Of a DNA stretch of 64,000 bases, positions 45,926 to 55,458 are shown piece by piece; the stretch's first letter is position 1, and every line of letters begins with the position of its first letter. Below the pieces are notes generated by a model. It saw nothing but the letters and a program-made list of their open reading frames with translations. It was not told where the DNA came from and made no database searches. The DNA lies in the NCBI RefSeq assembly GCF_041435115.1, contig NZ_CP108046.1, positions 3,472,001-3,536,000 of the forward strand, read 5' to 3'. Position numbers and translations under genes: made by a program. Origin of the DNA: Streptomyces sp. NBC_00289. GTDB taxonomy: Bacteria; Actinomycetota; Actinomycetes; Streptomycetales; Streptomycetaceae.

Positions 45926-47779
45926 TCAGTCGTCTTCGTTGTCGCCGAAGTTCGGGCGGACGTCCCGGGCGGCCATGACCTCGTCGTTGGAGGTACCGGC
46001 CGCGACCATCGGCCACACCATCGCGTCCTCGTGGACGATGAAGTCCACGACGACCGGGCGGTCGTTGATCGAGTTCGCCTCTTCGATGACCTTGTCGAGG
46101 TCGTCCGGGGACTCGCAGCGGATGGCGTAACAGCCCATCGCCTCCGACAGCTTCACGAAGTCGGGGACGCGGGTGCCGGCGCTCGGCTCCTTGCCACTGG
46201 CCCCGGGGCCGGAGTGCAGCACGGTGTTGGAGTAGCGCTGGTTGTAGAAGAGGGTCTGCCACTGGCGGACCATCCCGAGGGCGCCGTTGTTGATGATGGC
46301 GACCTTGATCGGGATGTTGTTCAGGGCGCAGGTGGTGAGTTCCTGGTTGGTCATCTGGAAGCAGCCGTCGCCGTCGACCGCCCAGACGGTCTGGTCCGGC
46401 GCTCCGGCCTTGGCGCCCATCGCGGCCGGGACCGCGTAGCCCATCGTTCCGGCACCGCCGGAGTTCAGCCAGGTCGCGGGCCGCTCGTACTGGATGTAGT
46501 GCGCGGCCCACATCTGGTGCTGGCCGACGCCCGCGGCGAAGATCGTGCCCTCGGGCGCGAGCTGCCCGATGCGCTCGATGACCTGCTGCGGCGACAGCGA
46601 GCCGTTGTCCGGCTGCTCGTAGCCGAGCGGGTACGTCTCGCGCCACCGGTTGAGGTCCCTCCACCAGGCGGTGTAGTCGCCCCGGTGGCCCTCGCTGTGC
46701 TCCTTCTGCACGGCCTGGACCAGGTCGGCGATGACCTCCCGGGCGTCCCCGACGATCGGCACGTCGGCGGCGCGGTTCTTGCCGATCTCGGCCGGGTCGA
46801 TGTCGGCGTGGACGATCTTGGCGTACGGGGCGAAGCTGTCCAGCTTGCCGGTGACGCGGTCGTCGAAGCGGGCTCCGAGGGCGACGATCAGGTCGGCCTT
46901 CTGCAGCGCGGTGACGGCGGTGACCGCACCGTGCATGCCCGGCATTCCCACGTGCAGCTCGTGACTGTCGGGGAATGCGCCGAGCGCCATCAGGGTGGTG
47001 GTGACGGGCGCTCCGGTGAGTTCGGCGAGGACCTTCAGCTCGGCGGTGGCCTGTGCCTTCAGCACACCGCCGCCGACGTACAGGACGGGCCTCTTCGCCG
47101 AGGTGATCAGCTTGGCGGCCTCGCGGATCTGCTTGGCGTGCGGCTTGGTCACCGGGCGGTAGCCGGGCAGGTCCATGACCGGCGGCCAGGTGAAGGTGGT
47201 CTGGGCCTGGAGGGCGTCCTTGGCGATGTCGACCAGGACCGGGCCCGGGCGGCCGGTGGAGGCGATGTGGAACGCCTGCGCGATCACCCGCGGGATGTCC
47301 TCGGCCTTGGTGACGAGGAAGTTGTGCTTGGTGATCGGCATCGTGATGCCGACGATGTCCGCTTCCTGGAAGGCGTCCGTGCCGATCGCCTTGGAGGCGA
47401 CCTGGCCGGTGATCGCGACCATCGGCACGGAGTCCATGTGGGCGTCGGCGATCGGGGTGACCAGGTTGGTGGCGCCGGGTCCCGAGGTCGCCATGCAGAC
47501 ACCGACCCTGCCGGTGGCCTGCGCGTATCCGGTGGCCGCGTGGCCGGCGCCCTGCTCGTGGCGGACCAGGACGTGGCGGACCCGGGTGGAGTCCATCAGC
47601 GGGTCGTACGCCGGAAGGATGGCACCGCCGGGGATGCCGAACACCGTGTCGGCCCCGACCTCCTCGAGAGAGCGGATGAGGGACTGCGCACCCGTGACGC
47701 GCTCGGGCGCGGACTGTCCTCCGGATCGGGGCCGCGGCTGCGGCTGATGGGCCCCGGTGGCCTGCTCGGTCATCGGCAT
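45926..47779 (-). CDS. ilvB: Acetolactate synthase large subunit
   Basis: A 617-residue ThDP- and FAD-dependent enzyme, first common step of valine, leucine and isoleucine synthesis. The catalytic Glu is in [18 protein letters not shown]. The ThDP motif begins [14 protein letters not shown] and ends with [12 protein letters not shown]. The middle FAD-binding domain contains [16 protein letters not shown]. The N-terminal 40 residues (Gln/Pro/Gly-rich) are variable. Start ATG 47779 or the next codon pair ATG 47773; AGAAGAGA lies upstream. Expression is probably controlled by the leader peptide/terminator system at 47855-47985. Confidence 0.96.
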   Translation of the reverse strand: MPMTEQATGAHQPQPRPRSGGQSAPERVTGAQSLIRSLEEVGADTVFGIPGGAILPAYDPLMDSTRVRHVLVRHEQGAGHAATGYAQATGRVGVCMATSGPGATNLVTPIADAHMDSVPMVAITGQVASKAIGTDAFQEADIVGITMPITKHNFLVTKAEDIPRVIAQAFHIASTGRPGPVLVDIAKDALQAQTTFTWPPVMDLPGYRPVTKPHAKQIREAAKLITSAKRPVLYVGGGVLKAQATAELKVLAELTGAPVTTTLMALGAFPDSHELHVGMPGMHGAVTAVTALQKADLIVALGARFDDRVTGKLDSFAPYAKIVHADIDPAEIGKNRAADVPIVGDAREVIADLVQAVQKEHSEGHRGDYTAWWRDLNRWRETYPLGYEQPDNGSLSPQQVIERIGQLAPEGTIFAAGVGQHQMWAAHYIQYERPATWLNSGGAGTMGYAVPAAMGAKAGAPDQTVWAVDGDGCFQMTNQELTTCALNNIPIKVAIINNGALGMVRQWQTLFYNQRYSNTVLHSGPGASGKEPSAGTRVPDFVKLSEAMGCYAIRCESPDDLDKVIEEANSINDRPVVVDFIVHEDAMVWPMVAAGTSNDEVMAARDVRPNFGDNEDD

Positions 47780-47854
47780 TCTCTTCTCGATGCTGAGGGT
47801 TTTTTGCGAAGTTTGTGCGGTCTACGACTGTTGTACGGCAGGTGCCTGTGCAAC

Positions 47855-47887
47855 AAAAAACCCCTCGTGCCGTGAGGCAAGCGAGGG
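47855..47887 (-). terminator. Attenuator terminator of ilvBNC
   Basis: On the minus strand CCCCTCG pairs with CGAGGGG and an inner TGCC pairs with GGCA around TCAC; a TTTTTTG tract follows. It lies about 56 bases after the leader peptide stop and about 75 bases before ilvB, the expected place for a ribosome-mediated attenuator. Confidence 0.85.
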
Positions 47888-47943
47888 GAGCGCGCCGGGA
47901 GGTGGTCGCTGGGAGTTCCGGGTCCGTCCGGACGTCACCAGCG

Positions 47944-47985
47944 TCAGCCGACGCGCTTTCCAAGTACGAGAATTCGGGTGCGCAT
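47944..47985 (-). CDS. ilvB leader peptide MRTRILVLGKRVG
   Basis: A 13-residue leader peptide with four consecutive branched-chain codons (ATT CTC GTA CTT: Ile-Leu-Val-Leu). ATT, GTA and CTT are rare here, which sharpens sensing of charged tRNAs. GGAGAGAGGG precedes the ATG. When branched-chain amino acids are scarce the ribosome should stall on ILVL, favour an antiterminator, and allow ilvBNC transcription. The same peptide has been predicted for other Streptomyces ilvB genes, as far as I remember. Confidence 0.88.
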   Translation of the reverse strand: MRTRILVLGKRVG

Positions 47986-48126
47986 GGCACAGACCCTCTC
48001 TCCGGCACGCACCACGTGTCAAGTGGGTGGGACGGGAGTCTCATCATGTGAGCGCGGGGCAGTTCCCCCACCGGCCCGGCGGGCACACCACCGGTGTACA
48101 CCCCCGGACCGCTTTCCGTGGCTCGT

Positions 48127-51100
48127 TCACCTCCGGGGCGCCACCGTCGGGGTCGAGGCCACGACCGTGCTCAACCCCTCGGGCCTCCGCGCGGTCGCAC
48201 CGTCGACGCCGACACACTCCTTCGGCTCTCTCGTGCCACCCGCGAACGCGGGTTCGGCCGGTCCGTTCGGCACCGGATAGTGGCCGGAACCGAGCGCCCG
48301 GCGCAGCCGGTACTCGTCCAGCGGCCCGGAGAAGGCCATGCCCTGTCCGTGCGTGCAGCCCATCGCGCGCAGCGCCACGACCTGCTCCGGGAGGTCCACG
48401 CCGTCGGCCACGGACTGCAGTCCGAGGTCGGCGGCGATCCGCAGCAGCCCGCTGGTGATCTTGTGCAGCCGCGCGGACTCGACGACGCCCTCCACCAGGC
48501 CGCGGTCGAGTTTCAGCGCGTCGACGGGGAGTCTGCGCAGGGCCGTGATCGCCGCGTACCCGCTGCCGAAGCCGTCGAGCGAGATCCGGACGCCGAGCCT
48601 GCGCAGGGCGCTCAGCCGGCGCTCCAGCTCGTCCAGCGAGACCCGGGGGTCGGTGTCGGACAGCTCGATCACCAGGGACCCGGACGGCAGCCCGTGCCGG
48701 GTCAGCAGGGCCTCGATCGAGGCCGGCGGCATCGACCGGTCGAGCAGCCGGCGGGCGTTCATCCGGACGGCCACCGGAACGGCGACTCCGGCCGCGGCGC
48801 GTTCGGCGGCCTGCTCGACGGCCTCCTCCAGCATCCAGCGCCCCAGCTCGGCGGTCTTGTCGCTGTCCTCGGCCACGCGCAGGAACTCGGCCGGGGTGAA
48901 CAGCACGCCCTGGGACGAGCGCCACCGCGCCTGGGCGGTGACCGCCGTGATCCGGCCGTCCTCCAGACACACCACCGGCTGGTGCAGCAGCGCGAACTCG
49001 CCGTCGTGCAGGGCGACCCGCAGGCGGCTCGCCAGCTCCGCCTTGCGTACGACGTCCTGCTGCATCTGTGGGGCGTACAGCTCGACCCGGCCCTTGCCGC
49101 CCGCCTTGGCGCGGTACATGGCGAGGTCGGCGTTGCGGAGCAACTCGCCCGCACCGAGGCCGGGTTCGGCGAAGGCGACCCCGATGGACGCCGCTACCCG
49201 GACATCGTTGCCGTCGATGATGTAGGGCTGCGAAAGCGTGATCCTGAGGCGGTCGGCGAGCTCCTGGATGTGGCGTTCGCGGGCGCTGCGGTCGCGGGTG
49301 CCGTCCCCGACGATCAGGGCCGCGAACTCGTCGCCGCCGAGCCGGGAGGCGGTATCGCCGTACCGCACGGCGTCCTGCAGTCTGCGGGCGGCTTGGACGA
49401 GCAGCTCGTCCCCGGCCTGGTGTCCGATCGTGTCGTTGACGGCCTTGAAGCCGTCCAGGTCGATGAAGAGGACGGCCGTGCCGCGGTCGGAGGAACGGCG
49501 GCCCGACAGTGCCTGCTGGACCCGCCGGGTGAACAGGGCGCGGTTGGGCAGGTCGGTGAGCGGGTCGTGCTCGGCGTTGTGCTGGAGCTGCGCCTGCAAC
49601 CGCACTCTCTCGGTCACGTCCCGGCTGTTGAAGATGAGGCCGCCGTGGTGACGGTTGACGGTCGACTCGACGTTGAGCCAGCCGCCGTCGCCGGACCGGA
49701 AGCGGCACTCGATGCGCGTGGTGGGTTCCCCCTGGGGGCTGGCGGCGAGGAAGCGGCGCACCTCGTGCACCACGCAGCCCAGGTCCTCCGGGTGGATGAG
49801 GCCGGCCAGCTCGGTGCCGACGAGCTCCTCCGCGGGGCGGCCGTAGACCCCGGCGGCCGCCGGGGAGACGTACCGGAGGATGCCGTTGGGGGCGGCGATC
49901 ATGATGACGTCGCTGGAGCCCTGCACCAGGGAGCGGAAGTGGTTCTCCTTCTGCGCCAGTTCCTGGGTGAGGGTGATGTTGTCGAGCAGCATGATGCCCT
50001 GGCGCACCACGAGGGCGAGCACGACCGTGCCGCCCGTCAGCAGCACCACGCGGTCCACGCTGTTGCCGTTGAGGACGTTGTAGAGGATGCCCAGCGTGCA
50101 GACGGCGGCGGCGAGGTACGGCGTGAGCGCGGCCAGCGAACCGGTGATGGGCCGGGTGGCCGGATACCGGCTGTGATCGCCGCCCTGCGGTGGTGCGGGG
50201 TGGGGCGGCCCGGTGCGCTGCCCGGGCAGGTGCTCGCGCACCACACGCGTGTGCCCGTCGTCGACCGCGCCGCCCTTGCGCGGGGCGGCCCAGGGGGCGT
50301 ACGCGAGGAGCAGCGAGCCGGCGAACCAGCCCGCGTCGAGGAGCTGGCCCGAGCGGTAGTTGTTGTGCAGCAGCGGCGAGGTGAACAGGGCGTCGCACAT
50401 CACGGTGAGGGCCAAGGCCCCGATCGCGGTGTTCACGGCCGTACGGTTGCCGGGTGCGCGCCGGAAGTGCAGCGCGAGGACCATGCTGACCAGGGCGATG
50501 TCCAGCAGCGGGTAGGCGAGCGAGAGCGCGGTGTGCGCCACGCTCGGCCCCTCGGACTTCGCCGCCTGCGCGAGGGCCAGGCTCCAGGCGAGCGTGAGCA
50601 GCGAGCCGCCGATCAGCCAGGCGTCCAGGGCGAGGCAGCCCCAGCCCGCCTTCGTCACCGGACGCTTGGCCAGCACGAGCAGACCCACGATGGCGGGCGG
50701 GGCGAAGCACAGGAAGAACAGGTCGGCGTAGCTGGGGCTGGGCACGGGCCGTCCCAGGACGACCTCGTACCATCCCCAGACCAGGTTGCCGAGGGCGGCC
50801 ATCGCCGAGGACAGCGCGAACAGCAGCCAGGCGGGTCGGAAGCGGATGCGGCGGCTACGGGCGTAGAGGAAGCAGGACACGGCGGCCGCGCCGGCCGCGG
50901 CGCTCAGCCCGAAGTCGCCCATGACCAGAGCGACTTCGCTGGAACCCCAGCCGAGCGCGGAACCGACGGCGTATCCCGCGCAGACCAGGGCCAGGACGAG
51001 TTGCTGCACCAGGCTCGTGCCGCTGTCGGGGACCGGCGGACGCGGAAGCCGCGTCCTCGGCGCACTCGGCGAGGGCTGTGCCCGCAGCGCTCCGGGGAGC

Positions 51101-51345
51101 GTGGTCGTGGGGGGCGGGGGCGAGCTCACCGGGCCCTCCAGGTCCGCGCCGCTCCCGGGTCCCGGGGGTCCCGGTGCGCCGGGTGCGCCTGCCTCCTGCG
51201 GCTGCTGTGGTGACGGTGGTGCGGACTCTGCCGACTGCCGTGACCGGTCTGCCGGCCGTCGGGATGGCTGCTGTGGTGACCGCGCCTGCGCACGGTCGTG
51301 CGCCAGGGTCGTCGGCGGCCTCGCCGCGTCGGATCGTTCGTCCAT
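48127..51345 (-). CDS. Membrane PAS-GGDEF-degenerate EAL protein
   Basis: A protein of about 1072 residues related to cyclic-di-GMP enzymes. Residues 1-110 are Pro/Arg/Ser-rich and probably cytoplasmic; about 115-410 contain roughly ten membrane helices; about 455-560 is a PAS domain (PNGILRYVSPAAAGVYGRP). The GGDEF domain has an intact RLGGDEFAAL motif (about residue 668), so diguanylate cyclase activity is likely. The EAL domain is degenerate: the EAL signature reads VTAQARW, the DDFGTGY-type motif is LDGFGSGYA, and AEGVE-type is VADGVD. Phosphodiesterase activity is therefore doubtful. I recall the S. coelicolor ortholog being called cdgE (SCO5511). Start uncertain between ATG 51345 and GTG 51375. 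Confidence 0.9.
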   Translation of the reverse strand: MDERSDAARPPTTLAHDRAQARSPQQPSRRPADRSRQSAESAPPSPQQPQEAGAPGAPGPPGPGSGADLEGPVSSPPPPTTTLPGALRAQPSPSAPRTRLPRPPVPDSGTSLVQQLVLALVCAGYAVGSALGWGSSEVALVMGDFGLSAAAGAAAVSCFLYARSRRIRFRPAWLLFALSSAMAALGNLVWGWYEVVLGRPVPSPSYADLFFLCFAPPAIVGLLVLAKRPVTKAGWGCLALDAWLIGGSLLTLAWSLALAQAAKSEGPSVAHTALSLAYPLLDIALVSMVLALHFRRAPGNRTAVNTAIGALALTVMCDALFTSPLLHNNYRSGQLLDAGWFAGSLLLAYAPWAAPRKGGAVDDGHTRVVREHLPGQRTGPPHPAPPQGGDHSRYPATRPITGSLAALTPYLAAAVCTLGILYNVLNGNSVDRVVLLTGGTVVLALVVRQGIMLLDNITLTQELAQKENHFRSLVQGSSDVIMIAAPNGILRYVSPAAAGVYGRPAEELVGTELAGLIHPEDLGCVVHEVRRFLAASPQGEPTTRIECRFRSGDGGWLNVESTVNRHHGGLIFNSRDVTERVRLQAQLQHNAEHDPLTDLPNRALFTRRVQQALSGRRSSDRGTAVLFIDLDGFKAVNDTIGHQAGDELLVQAARRLQDAVRYGDTASRLGGDEFAALIVGDGTRDRSARERHIQELADRLRITLSQPYIIDGNDVRVAASIGVAFAEPGLGAGELLRNADLAMYRAKAGGKGRVELYAPQMQQDVVRKAELASRLRVALHDGEFALLHQPVVCLEDGRITAVTAQARWRSSQGVLFTPAEFLRVAEDSDKTAELGRWMLEEAVEQAAERAAAGVAVPVAVRMNARRLLDRSMPPASIEALLTRHGLPSGSLVIELSDTDPRVSLDELERRLSALRRLGVRISLDGFGSGYAAITALRRLPVDALKLDRGLVEGVVESARLHKITSGLLRIAADLGLQSVADGVDLPEQVVALRAMGCTHGQGMAFSGPLDEYRLRRALGSGHYPVPNGPAEPAFAGGTREPKECVGVDGATARRPEGLSTVVASTPTVAPRR

Positions 51346-51601
51346 AGGCCGTGCATCGCCCGTCGCCCCCCTCACAGTCTGAAATGTCCATCCCCGGCGC
51401 CGAACGGTGCACGGCGCAGCCCCTGTCGGGACGATACACCAGTCTCGTCACTCAGGGACATAGTTCCTCTACGCTCCGTGACGGCCGAAGAGGTCGTGCA
51501 TACGCACAGCATCCAGAGGGTTGCGGAGGGTACCGGAAACGGGTTACGCGCCGGTTGCGCGCGCTCCGTGGACCGCGCGCACGACGCTCGTCCCGCTGTC
51601 G

Positions 51602-52552
51602 TCACCCACCCGCTGTGCCCGTCGTACGGATCACGTTGCGCAGGGGTTCCCGGTTCACGAACCGGCCCAACTGGTCCACCAACAGGCGCTTCGCACGCGG
51701 CAGGAAGGCGGAGGTCGGCCCCCCGACATGGGGGCTGACGAGCACGCCCGGCGCCTGCCACAGGGGATGCCCCGGAGGCAGCGGCTCCGGGTCCGTCACG
51801 TCGAGGGCGGCGGTGAGGCGGCCGGTCTCCAGCTCGGCGAGCAGCGCCTTGGTGTCGACGACCGGGCCGCGGGCCACGTTGACCAGCAGCGCGCCGTCCT
51901 TCATCCGGGCCAGGAAGTCGGCGTCGGCCAGGTGGCGGGTGGTCTCGGTGAGGGGCGTGGACAGGATGACCACGTCCGCCTCCGGCAGCAGGGCGGGCAG
52001 GTCGGTGAGTGGGTGCACCGGTCCGCGCGCCGAGGTGCGCCCTGAGCGCGCGACGCGCGCCACCCGCGCGAGCTCGAAGGGCGCGAGCCGGTCCTCGATG
52101 GCGGATCCGATCGAGCCGTAGCCGACGATGAGGACGTTGCGGTCCGCGAGGGCGGGCCTGAATCCGCCGAGCCATTCCCCGCGGTCCTGGGCCCGGACGA
52201 AGTCCGGGACGCCCCGCAGCGAGGCGAGGATCAGGGTGAGCGTGAGCTCGGCGGTGCTCGCCTCGTGCACTCCGCGCGCGTTGCACAGCCGCACGCCGGG
52301 ATGCAGACCCGCCAGGCCCGGTTCCACGTGGTCGGTGCCGGCCGACAGCGTCTGCACGACCTCCAGGGAACTCATCGCGGGCAGGGGCCGCCGTCCGACC
52401 TCGGCGGGCTTCATGTAGGGGACCACGTAGAAAGCGCAGTCGGCCGGGTCCGCCGGGAAGCTCTCGCCCCCGTCCCAGAAACGGTAGTCCGGGCCTTCCG
52501 GCAGCCCTTCGATCTCGTCCGGCGGGATGGGGAGCCACACGTCAGTACTCAT
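51602..52552 (-). CDS. D-2-hydroxyacid dehydrogenase, NAD-binding
   Basis: A 316-residue member of the D-2-hydroxyacid dehydrogenase family. The Rossmann domain has VLIVGYGSIGSAIEDRL; catalytic residues appear in NVARGPVVDTKALL (Arg), a Glu in VTDPEPLPPGHPLW, and His in VSPHVGGPTSAFLPRA. The N-terminal substrate domain contains LEVVQTLSAGTDHVEPGL. Relatives reduce 2-keto acids such as glyoxylate, hydroxypyruvate or pyruvate; substrate cannot be told. It is divergent from the aldo/keto reductase 76 bases away. Confidence 0.9.
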   Translation of the reverse strand: MSTDVWLPIPPDEIEGLPEGPDYRFWDGGESFPADPADCAFYVVPYMKPAEVGRRPLPAMSSLEVVQTLSAGTDHVEPGLAGLHPGVRLCNARGVHEASTAELTLTLILASLRGVPDFVRAQDRGEWLGGFRPALADRNVLIVGYGSIGSAIEDRLAPFELARVARVARSGRTSARGPVHPLTDLPALLPEADVVILSTPLTETTRHLADADFLARMKDGALLVNVARGPVVDTKALLAELETGRLTAALDVTDPEPLPPGHPLWQAPGVLVSPHVGGPTSAFLPRAKRLLVDQLGRFVNREPLRNVIRTTGTAGG

Positions 52553-52628
52553 GGTGTGGAGGCTATGTCAGGCACACGTCGACGCAGAGGTTAGGTTGGT
52601 GGGTCAGGAGAGGGAGGGTCACGAGCAG

Positions 52629-53627
52629 GTGGAGCGCAGGACGATCGGCGCGGCGGCGCTCGCGGTGGGAGCCGTCGGACTCGGGTGCATGCCGATGAGC
52701 TGGGCCTACAGCGGGTCGCGGCAACGGGGCGAGCAGTCACTCAGGGCCGTGCACCGGGCGCTGGACTCGGGCTCGACGCTCCTCGACACGGCCGACATGT
52801 ACGGCCCGTTCACCAACGAGCTGCTGGTGGGGCGGGTGCTGAGGGAACGGCGCCGGGACGCCTTCGTGTCGACCAAGGTCGGTCTGCTGGTGGGTGAGCA
52901 GCATGTGGTGGCCAACGGCCGCCCGGGTTACGTGCGGCGGGCGTGCGACGCCTCGCTGCGGCGCCTGCAGACGGATGTGATCGACCTCTACCAGCTGCAC
53001 CGGGCGGACCCGGAGGTTCCGGTCGAGGAGACCTGGGGGGCGATGGGGGAACTCGTCCGGGCCGGAAAGGTACGGGCGTTGGGGCTCTGCGCGGTGGGGG
53101 CGCGGGGCGGCCGCCGCTCCGGGGGCCGGCTGCACGACGCGACGATCCGGCAGTTGCGCCGGGTGCAGCAGGTCTTCCCGGTGAGCGCGGTGCAGGCGGA
53201 GCTGTCGGTGTGGTCACCGGAGGCGCTGGAGGGGCTGCTGCCCTGGTGCGAGGCGCGGGGTGTCGGTTTCCTGGCGGCGATGCCGCTCGGCAACGGCTTC
53301 CTGACCGGCACGCTGACCCCCGGCGAGGGCTTCGAACCGGACGACGTGCGCGCCCGCCATCCCCGCTTCACCGCGGAGATGATGGCCGCGAACCAGCCGA
53401 TCGTGGTCGGCCTGCGCCGGGTGGCCCGCCGCCACGGCGAGACCGTCACACCCGCCCAGGTCGCCCTGGCGTGGGTCCTGGCGCAGGGCCGGCACGTGGT
53501 TCCGGTGCCGGGCGCCAAGCGGGAGCGGTGGGTGACGGAGAACGCGGGCGCGACCGGACTGCGTCTGACGGCGGAGGACCTGAGGGAGCTGGCGGAGCTG
53601 CCGCGGGCACGGGGATCCTGGGACTGA
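52629..53627 (+). CDS. Aldo/keto reductase
   Basis: A 332-residue NADPH-dependent reductase of the AKR superfamily, AKR13-like. It begins ERRTIGAAALAVGAVGLGCM. The tetrad appears as Asp and Tyr in LLDTADMYGPFTNE, Lys in VSTKVGLLVG and His in LYQLHRADPEVP. The C-terminal cofactor-binding region reads VVPVPGAKRERWVTENAGA. GTG 52629 was chosen because GGGAGGG lies 12 bases upstream and the first residues match the family. A 30-residue Arg/Gly-rich patch GARGGRRSGGRLHD is an insertion compared with typical members. Substrate unknown. Confidence 0.9.
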   Translation: MERRTIGAAALAVGAVGLGCMPMSWAYSGSRQRGEQSLRAVHRALDSGSTLLDTADMYGPFTNELLVGRVLRERRRDAFVSTKVGLLVGEQHVVANGRPGYVRRACDASLRRLQTDVIDLYQLHRADPEVPVEETWGAMGELVRAGKVRALGLCAVGARGGRRSGGRLHDATIRQLRRVQQVFPVSAVQAELSVWSPEALEGLLPWCEARGVGFLAAMPLGNGFLTGTLTPGEGFEPDDVRARHPRFTAEMMAANQPIVVGLRRVARRHGETVTPAQVALAWVLAQGRHVVPVPGAKRERWVTENAGATGLRLTAEDLRELAELPRARGSWD

Positions 53628-53782
53628 GTGGGGTTCCGGTACCGGGTCGGTCGCTGCAACCGGGCCTCGGCGATGCGGGCCTCCGATTCAGGCCTCGACG
53701 ATTCGGGATTCGTTGATCGGGAACCCGTGGGGCGCGAGCGGTGTATGAAAAGGAGAACCCGCCGCGTCGAAGGGACCCGATC

Positions 53783-54955
53783 GTGCAACGTCGAGCTGTG
53801 TCGGCCGTCATGGCCACGGCCGCGCTCCTGCTCACGGCCGGCTGTTCCGCCGGTGACACAGGAGCGGGCGACCCATCGGCAGGCGGCGGGAGCGCGTCGT
53901 CGAGCGACGCGGGTTCGCGGTCGCCGTCCTCGCAGCGCGCCGCCGAGGCGACACCTCCCGCGAAGGGCTCGGTGAAGGTGGTCCGCACCGTCGCCGAGAA
54001 CCTCAAGACCCCCTGGGGCCTGGCCCCCCTCCCCGCCGGCGGCCTCCTCGTCTCCTCCCGCGACGAGGGCACGATCACCCGGATCGACGAGAAGACGGGC
54101 CGGAAGACCGAGCTCGGCCAGGTGCCGGGGGTGTCCGCGGCCGGGGAAGGCGGTCTGCTGGGCATCGCCCTGTCCCCCGACTTCGCCTCGGACCGCATGA
54201 TCTACGCCTACTTCACCTCGGCCTCGGACAACCGCGTCGTCCGCGTGCTGTACGAGGACGAGAAGCCGGCCGGCGAGCAACTGGGCGCCCCGGACACGGT
54301 CTTCAAGGGCATCCCGAAGGGCTTCATCCACAACGGCGGCCGAATCGCCTTCGGCCCCGACAAGATGCTGTACGCGGGCACGGGCGAGAGCGGTGACCGT
54401 GGTCTGGCCCAGGACAAGAAGTCCCTCGGCGGCAAGATCCTCCGTCTGACCCCCGAGGGCGAGCCGGCCCCGGGCAACCCCTTCCCCGACTCCCCCGTGT
54501 ACTCCTACGGCCACCGCAATGTGCAGGGTCTCGCCTGGGACGACAAACAGCGCCTGTTCGCCTCGGAGTTCGGCCAGGACACCTGGGACGAGCTGAACGC
54601 GATCAAGCCGGGCGACGACTACGGCTGGCCGGACGCCGAGGGCAGGTCCGGCGATGCCAAGTACCACAACCCGACAGCCCAGTGGCACACCGACGACGCC
54701 TCCCCCAGCGGCATCGCCTACGCCGAGGGCTCCGTCTGGATGGCCGGTCTGAAGGGCCAGCGCCTGTGGCGCGTCCCGCTGAAGGGCACGGCGACCTCGG
54801 CGGACCCGCAGTCCTTCCTCGAGGGCGAGTACGGCCGGCTGCGCACCGTGGTGTCGGCCGGCGGCGACCGGCTGTGGGTCACGACCAGCAACACGGACGG
54901 ACGGGGGAGCCCGGAGGACGGGGACGACCGGATACTGGAGCTGCGGGTGACCTAG
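53783..54955 (+). CDS. Glucose/sorbosone-dehydrogenase-like lipoprotein
   Basis: A 390-residue lipoprotein: signal and lipobox LLLTAGC near residues 18-24, then a Ser/Ala/Gly-rich linker to about residue 65. The rest is a six-bladed beta-propeller of the GSDH family with LKTPWGLAPLPAGGLLVSSR, GLLGIALSPDF, FIHNGGRIAFGPD, YSYGHRNVQGLAWD and EFGQDTWDELN. Members bind PQQ or act as sugar dehydrogenases at the outer surface of the membrane. GTG 53783 has GAAGGGA 8 bases upstream. Its TAG stop lies in the CTAG duplication of the MITE at 54952-55120. Confidence 0.9.
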   Translation: MQRRAVSAVMATAALLLTAGCSAGDTGAGDPSAGGGSASSSDAGSRSPSSQRAAEATPPAKGSVKVVRTVAENLKTPWGLAPLPAGGLLVSSRDEGTITRIDEKTGRKTELGQVPGVSAAGEGGLLGIALSPDFASDRMIYAYFTSASDNRVVRVLYEDEKPAGEQLGAPDTVFKGIPKGFIHNGGRIAFGPDKMLYAGTGESGDRGLAQDKKSLGGKILRLTPEGEPAPGNPFPDSPVYSYGHRNVQGLAWDDKQRLFASEFGQDTWDELNAIKPGDDYGWPDAEGRSGDAKYHNPTAQWHTDDASPSGIAYAEGSVWMAGLKGQRLWRVPLKGTATSADPQSFLEGEYGRLRTVVSAGGDRLWVTTSNTDGRGSPEDGDDRILELRVT

Positions 54956-55120
54956 TGCCGCAACAGGCAACGTTCGCCCCGTCGCGACGCCCGGCACGCC
55001 CTCTCGCCGCACCGGCCGAAAGCCCATGGACATCCAGTACGAGGACTTCCGGCCGGCACACCGAGAGCACGCACCGGACGCCGCTCCTTGACGGGCAAAC
55101 GTTGCCTGCCGCGGCACTAG
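54952..55120. mobile_element. MITE-like element, 161 bp plus CTAG duplications
   Basis: Two terminal inverted repeats of 27-28 bases (54956-54983 and 55090-55116) match with three substitutions and one indel; both begin TGCCGC and share CAGGCAACGTT. Each end is flanked by CTAG, a palindromic 4-base target duplication of the YTAR type seen with some IS5-family elements. The core (about 105 bases) has no transposase. It inserted exactly at the stop codon of the upstream lipoprotein gene, whose TAG is preserved by the duplication. Confidence 0.8.
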
Positions 55121-55210
55121 GGCCTGTGCAGGCGATGACTCCGGCCGCGGCTCCCGGGCGCGGGATCGGCTGCCGGCTCGAAGCCCGCACCACTCCCCTT
55201 CCCCCTGGCC

Positions 55211-55414
55211 TCAGTCCTCGGCCTCGCTCCCGGCGCCTGCCGCGGGCTCATCGGCCGGGTCCTTCGAGGGCAGTCGTACGACGACCTTTCCCGAGGTGAG
55301 GTCTATCGGGCCGCGCCCCGGGTCGCCGTCTCCGACGTCCTCCCGGGTCAGTTCCAGCCGCTTCTGTTCGTCGTGGGTGTGCTTGCGACCGGGTGCGAAC
55401 AGTTCCTCGAACAT
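55211..55414 (-). CDS. 67-residue conserved-looking acidic protein
   Basis: A small protein MFEELFAPGRKHTHDEQKRL followed by ELTREDVGDGDPGRGPIDL and a SGKVVVRLP strand. The pattern GDGDPGRGPIDL(T/S)SGKV recurs in small Streptomyces proteins as I remember them, but I do not assign a domain name. It starts 44 bases after the large LuxR-type regulator on the same strand and is probably co-transcribed with it. GTG 55423 is an alternative start closer to GGGGAGG. Function unknown. Confidence 0.7.
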   Translation of the reverse strand: MFEELFAPGRKHTHDEQKRLELTREDVGDGDPGRGPIDLTSGKVVVRLPSKDPADEPAAGAGSEAED

Positions 55415-55458
55415 GTTGAACACGGCGCCTCCCCTGCCGGTCCCTGACAGCGTACGCC

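Noticed and set aside
54879..55193. Minus-strand ORF across the MITE
   Set aside because: It spans both inverted repeats and the unique flanks, has no start signal, and is best explained as a chance frame through the element.
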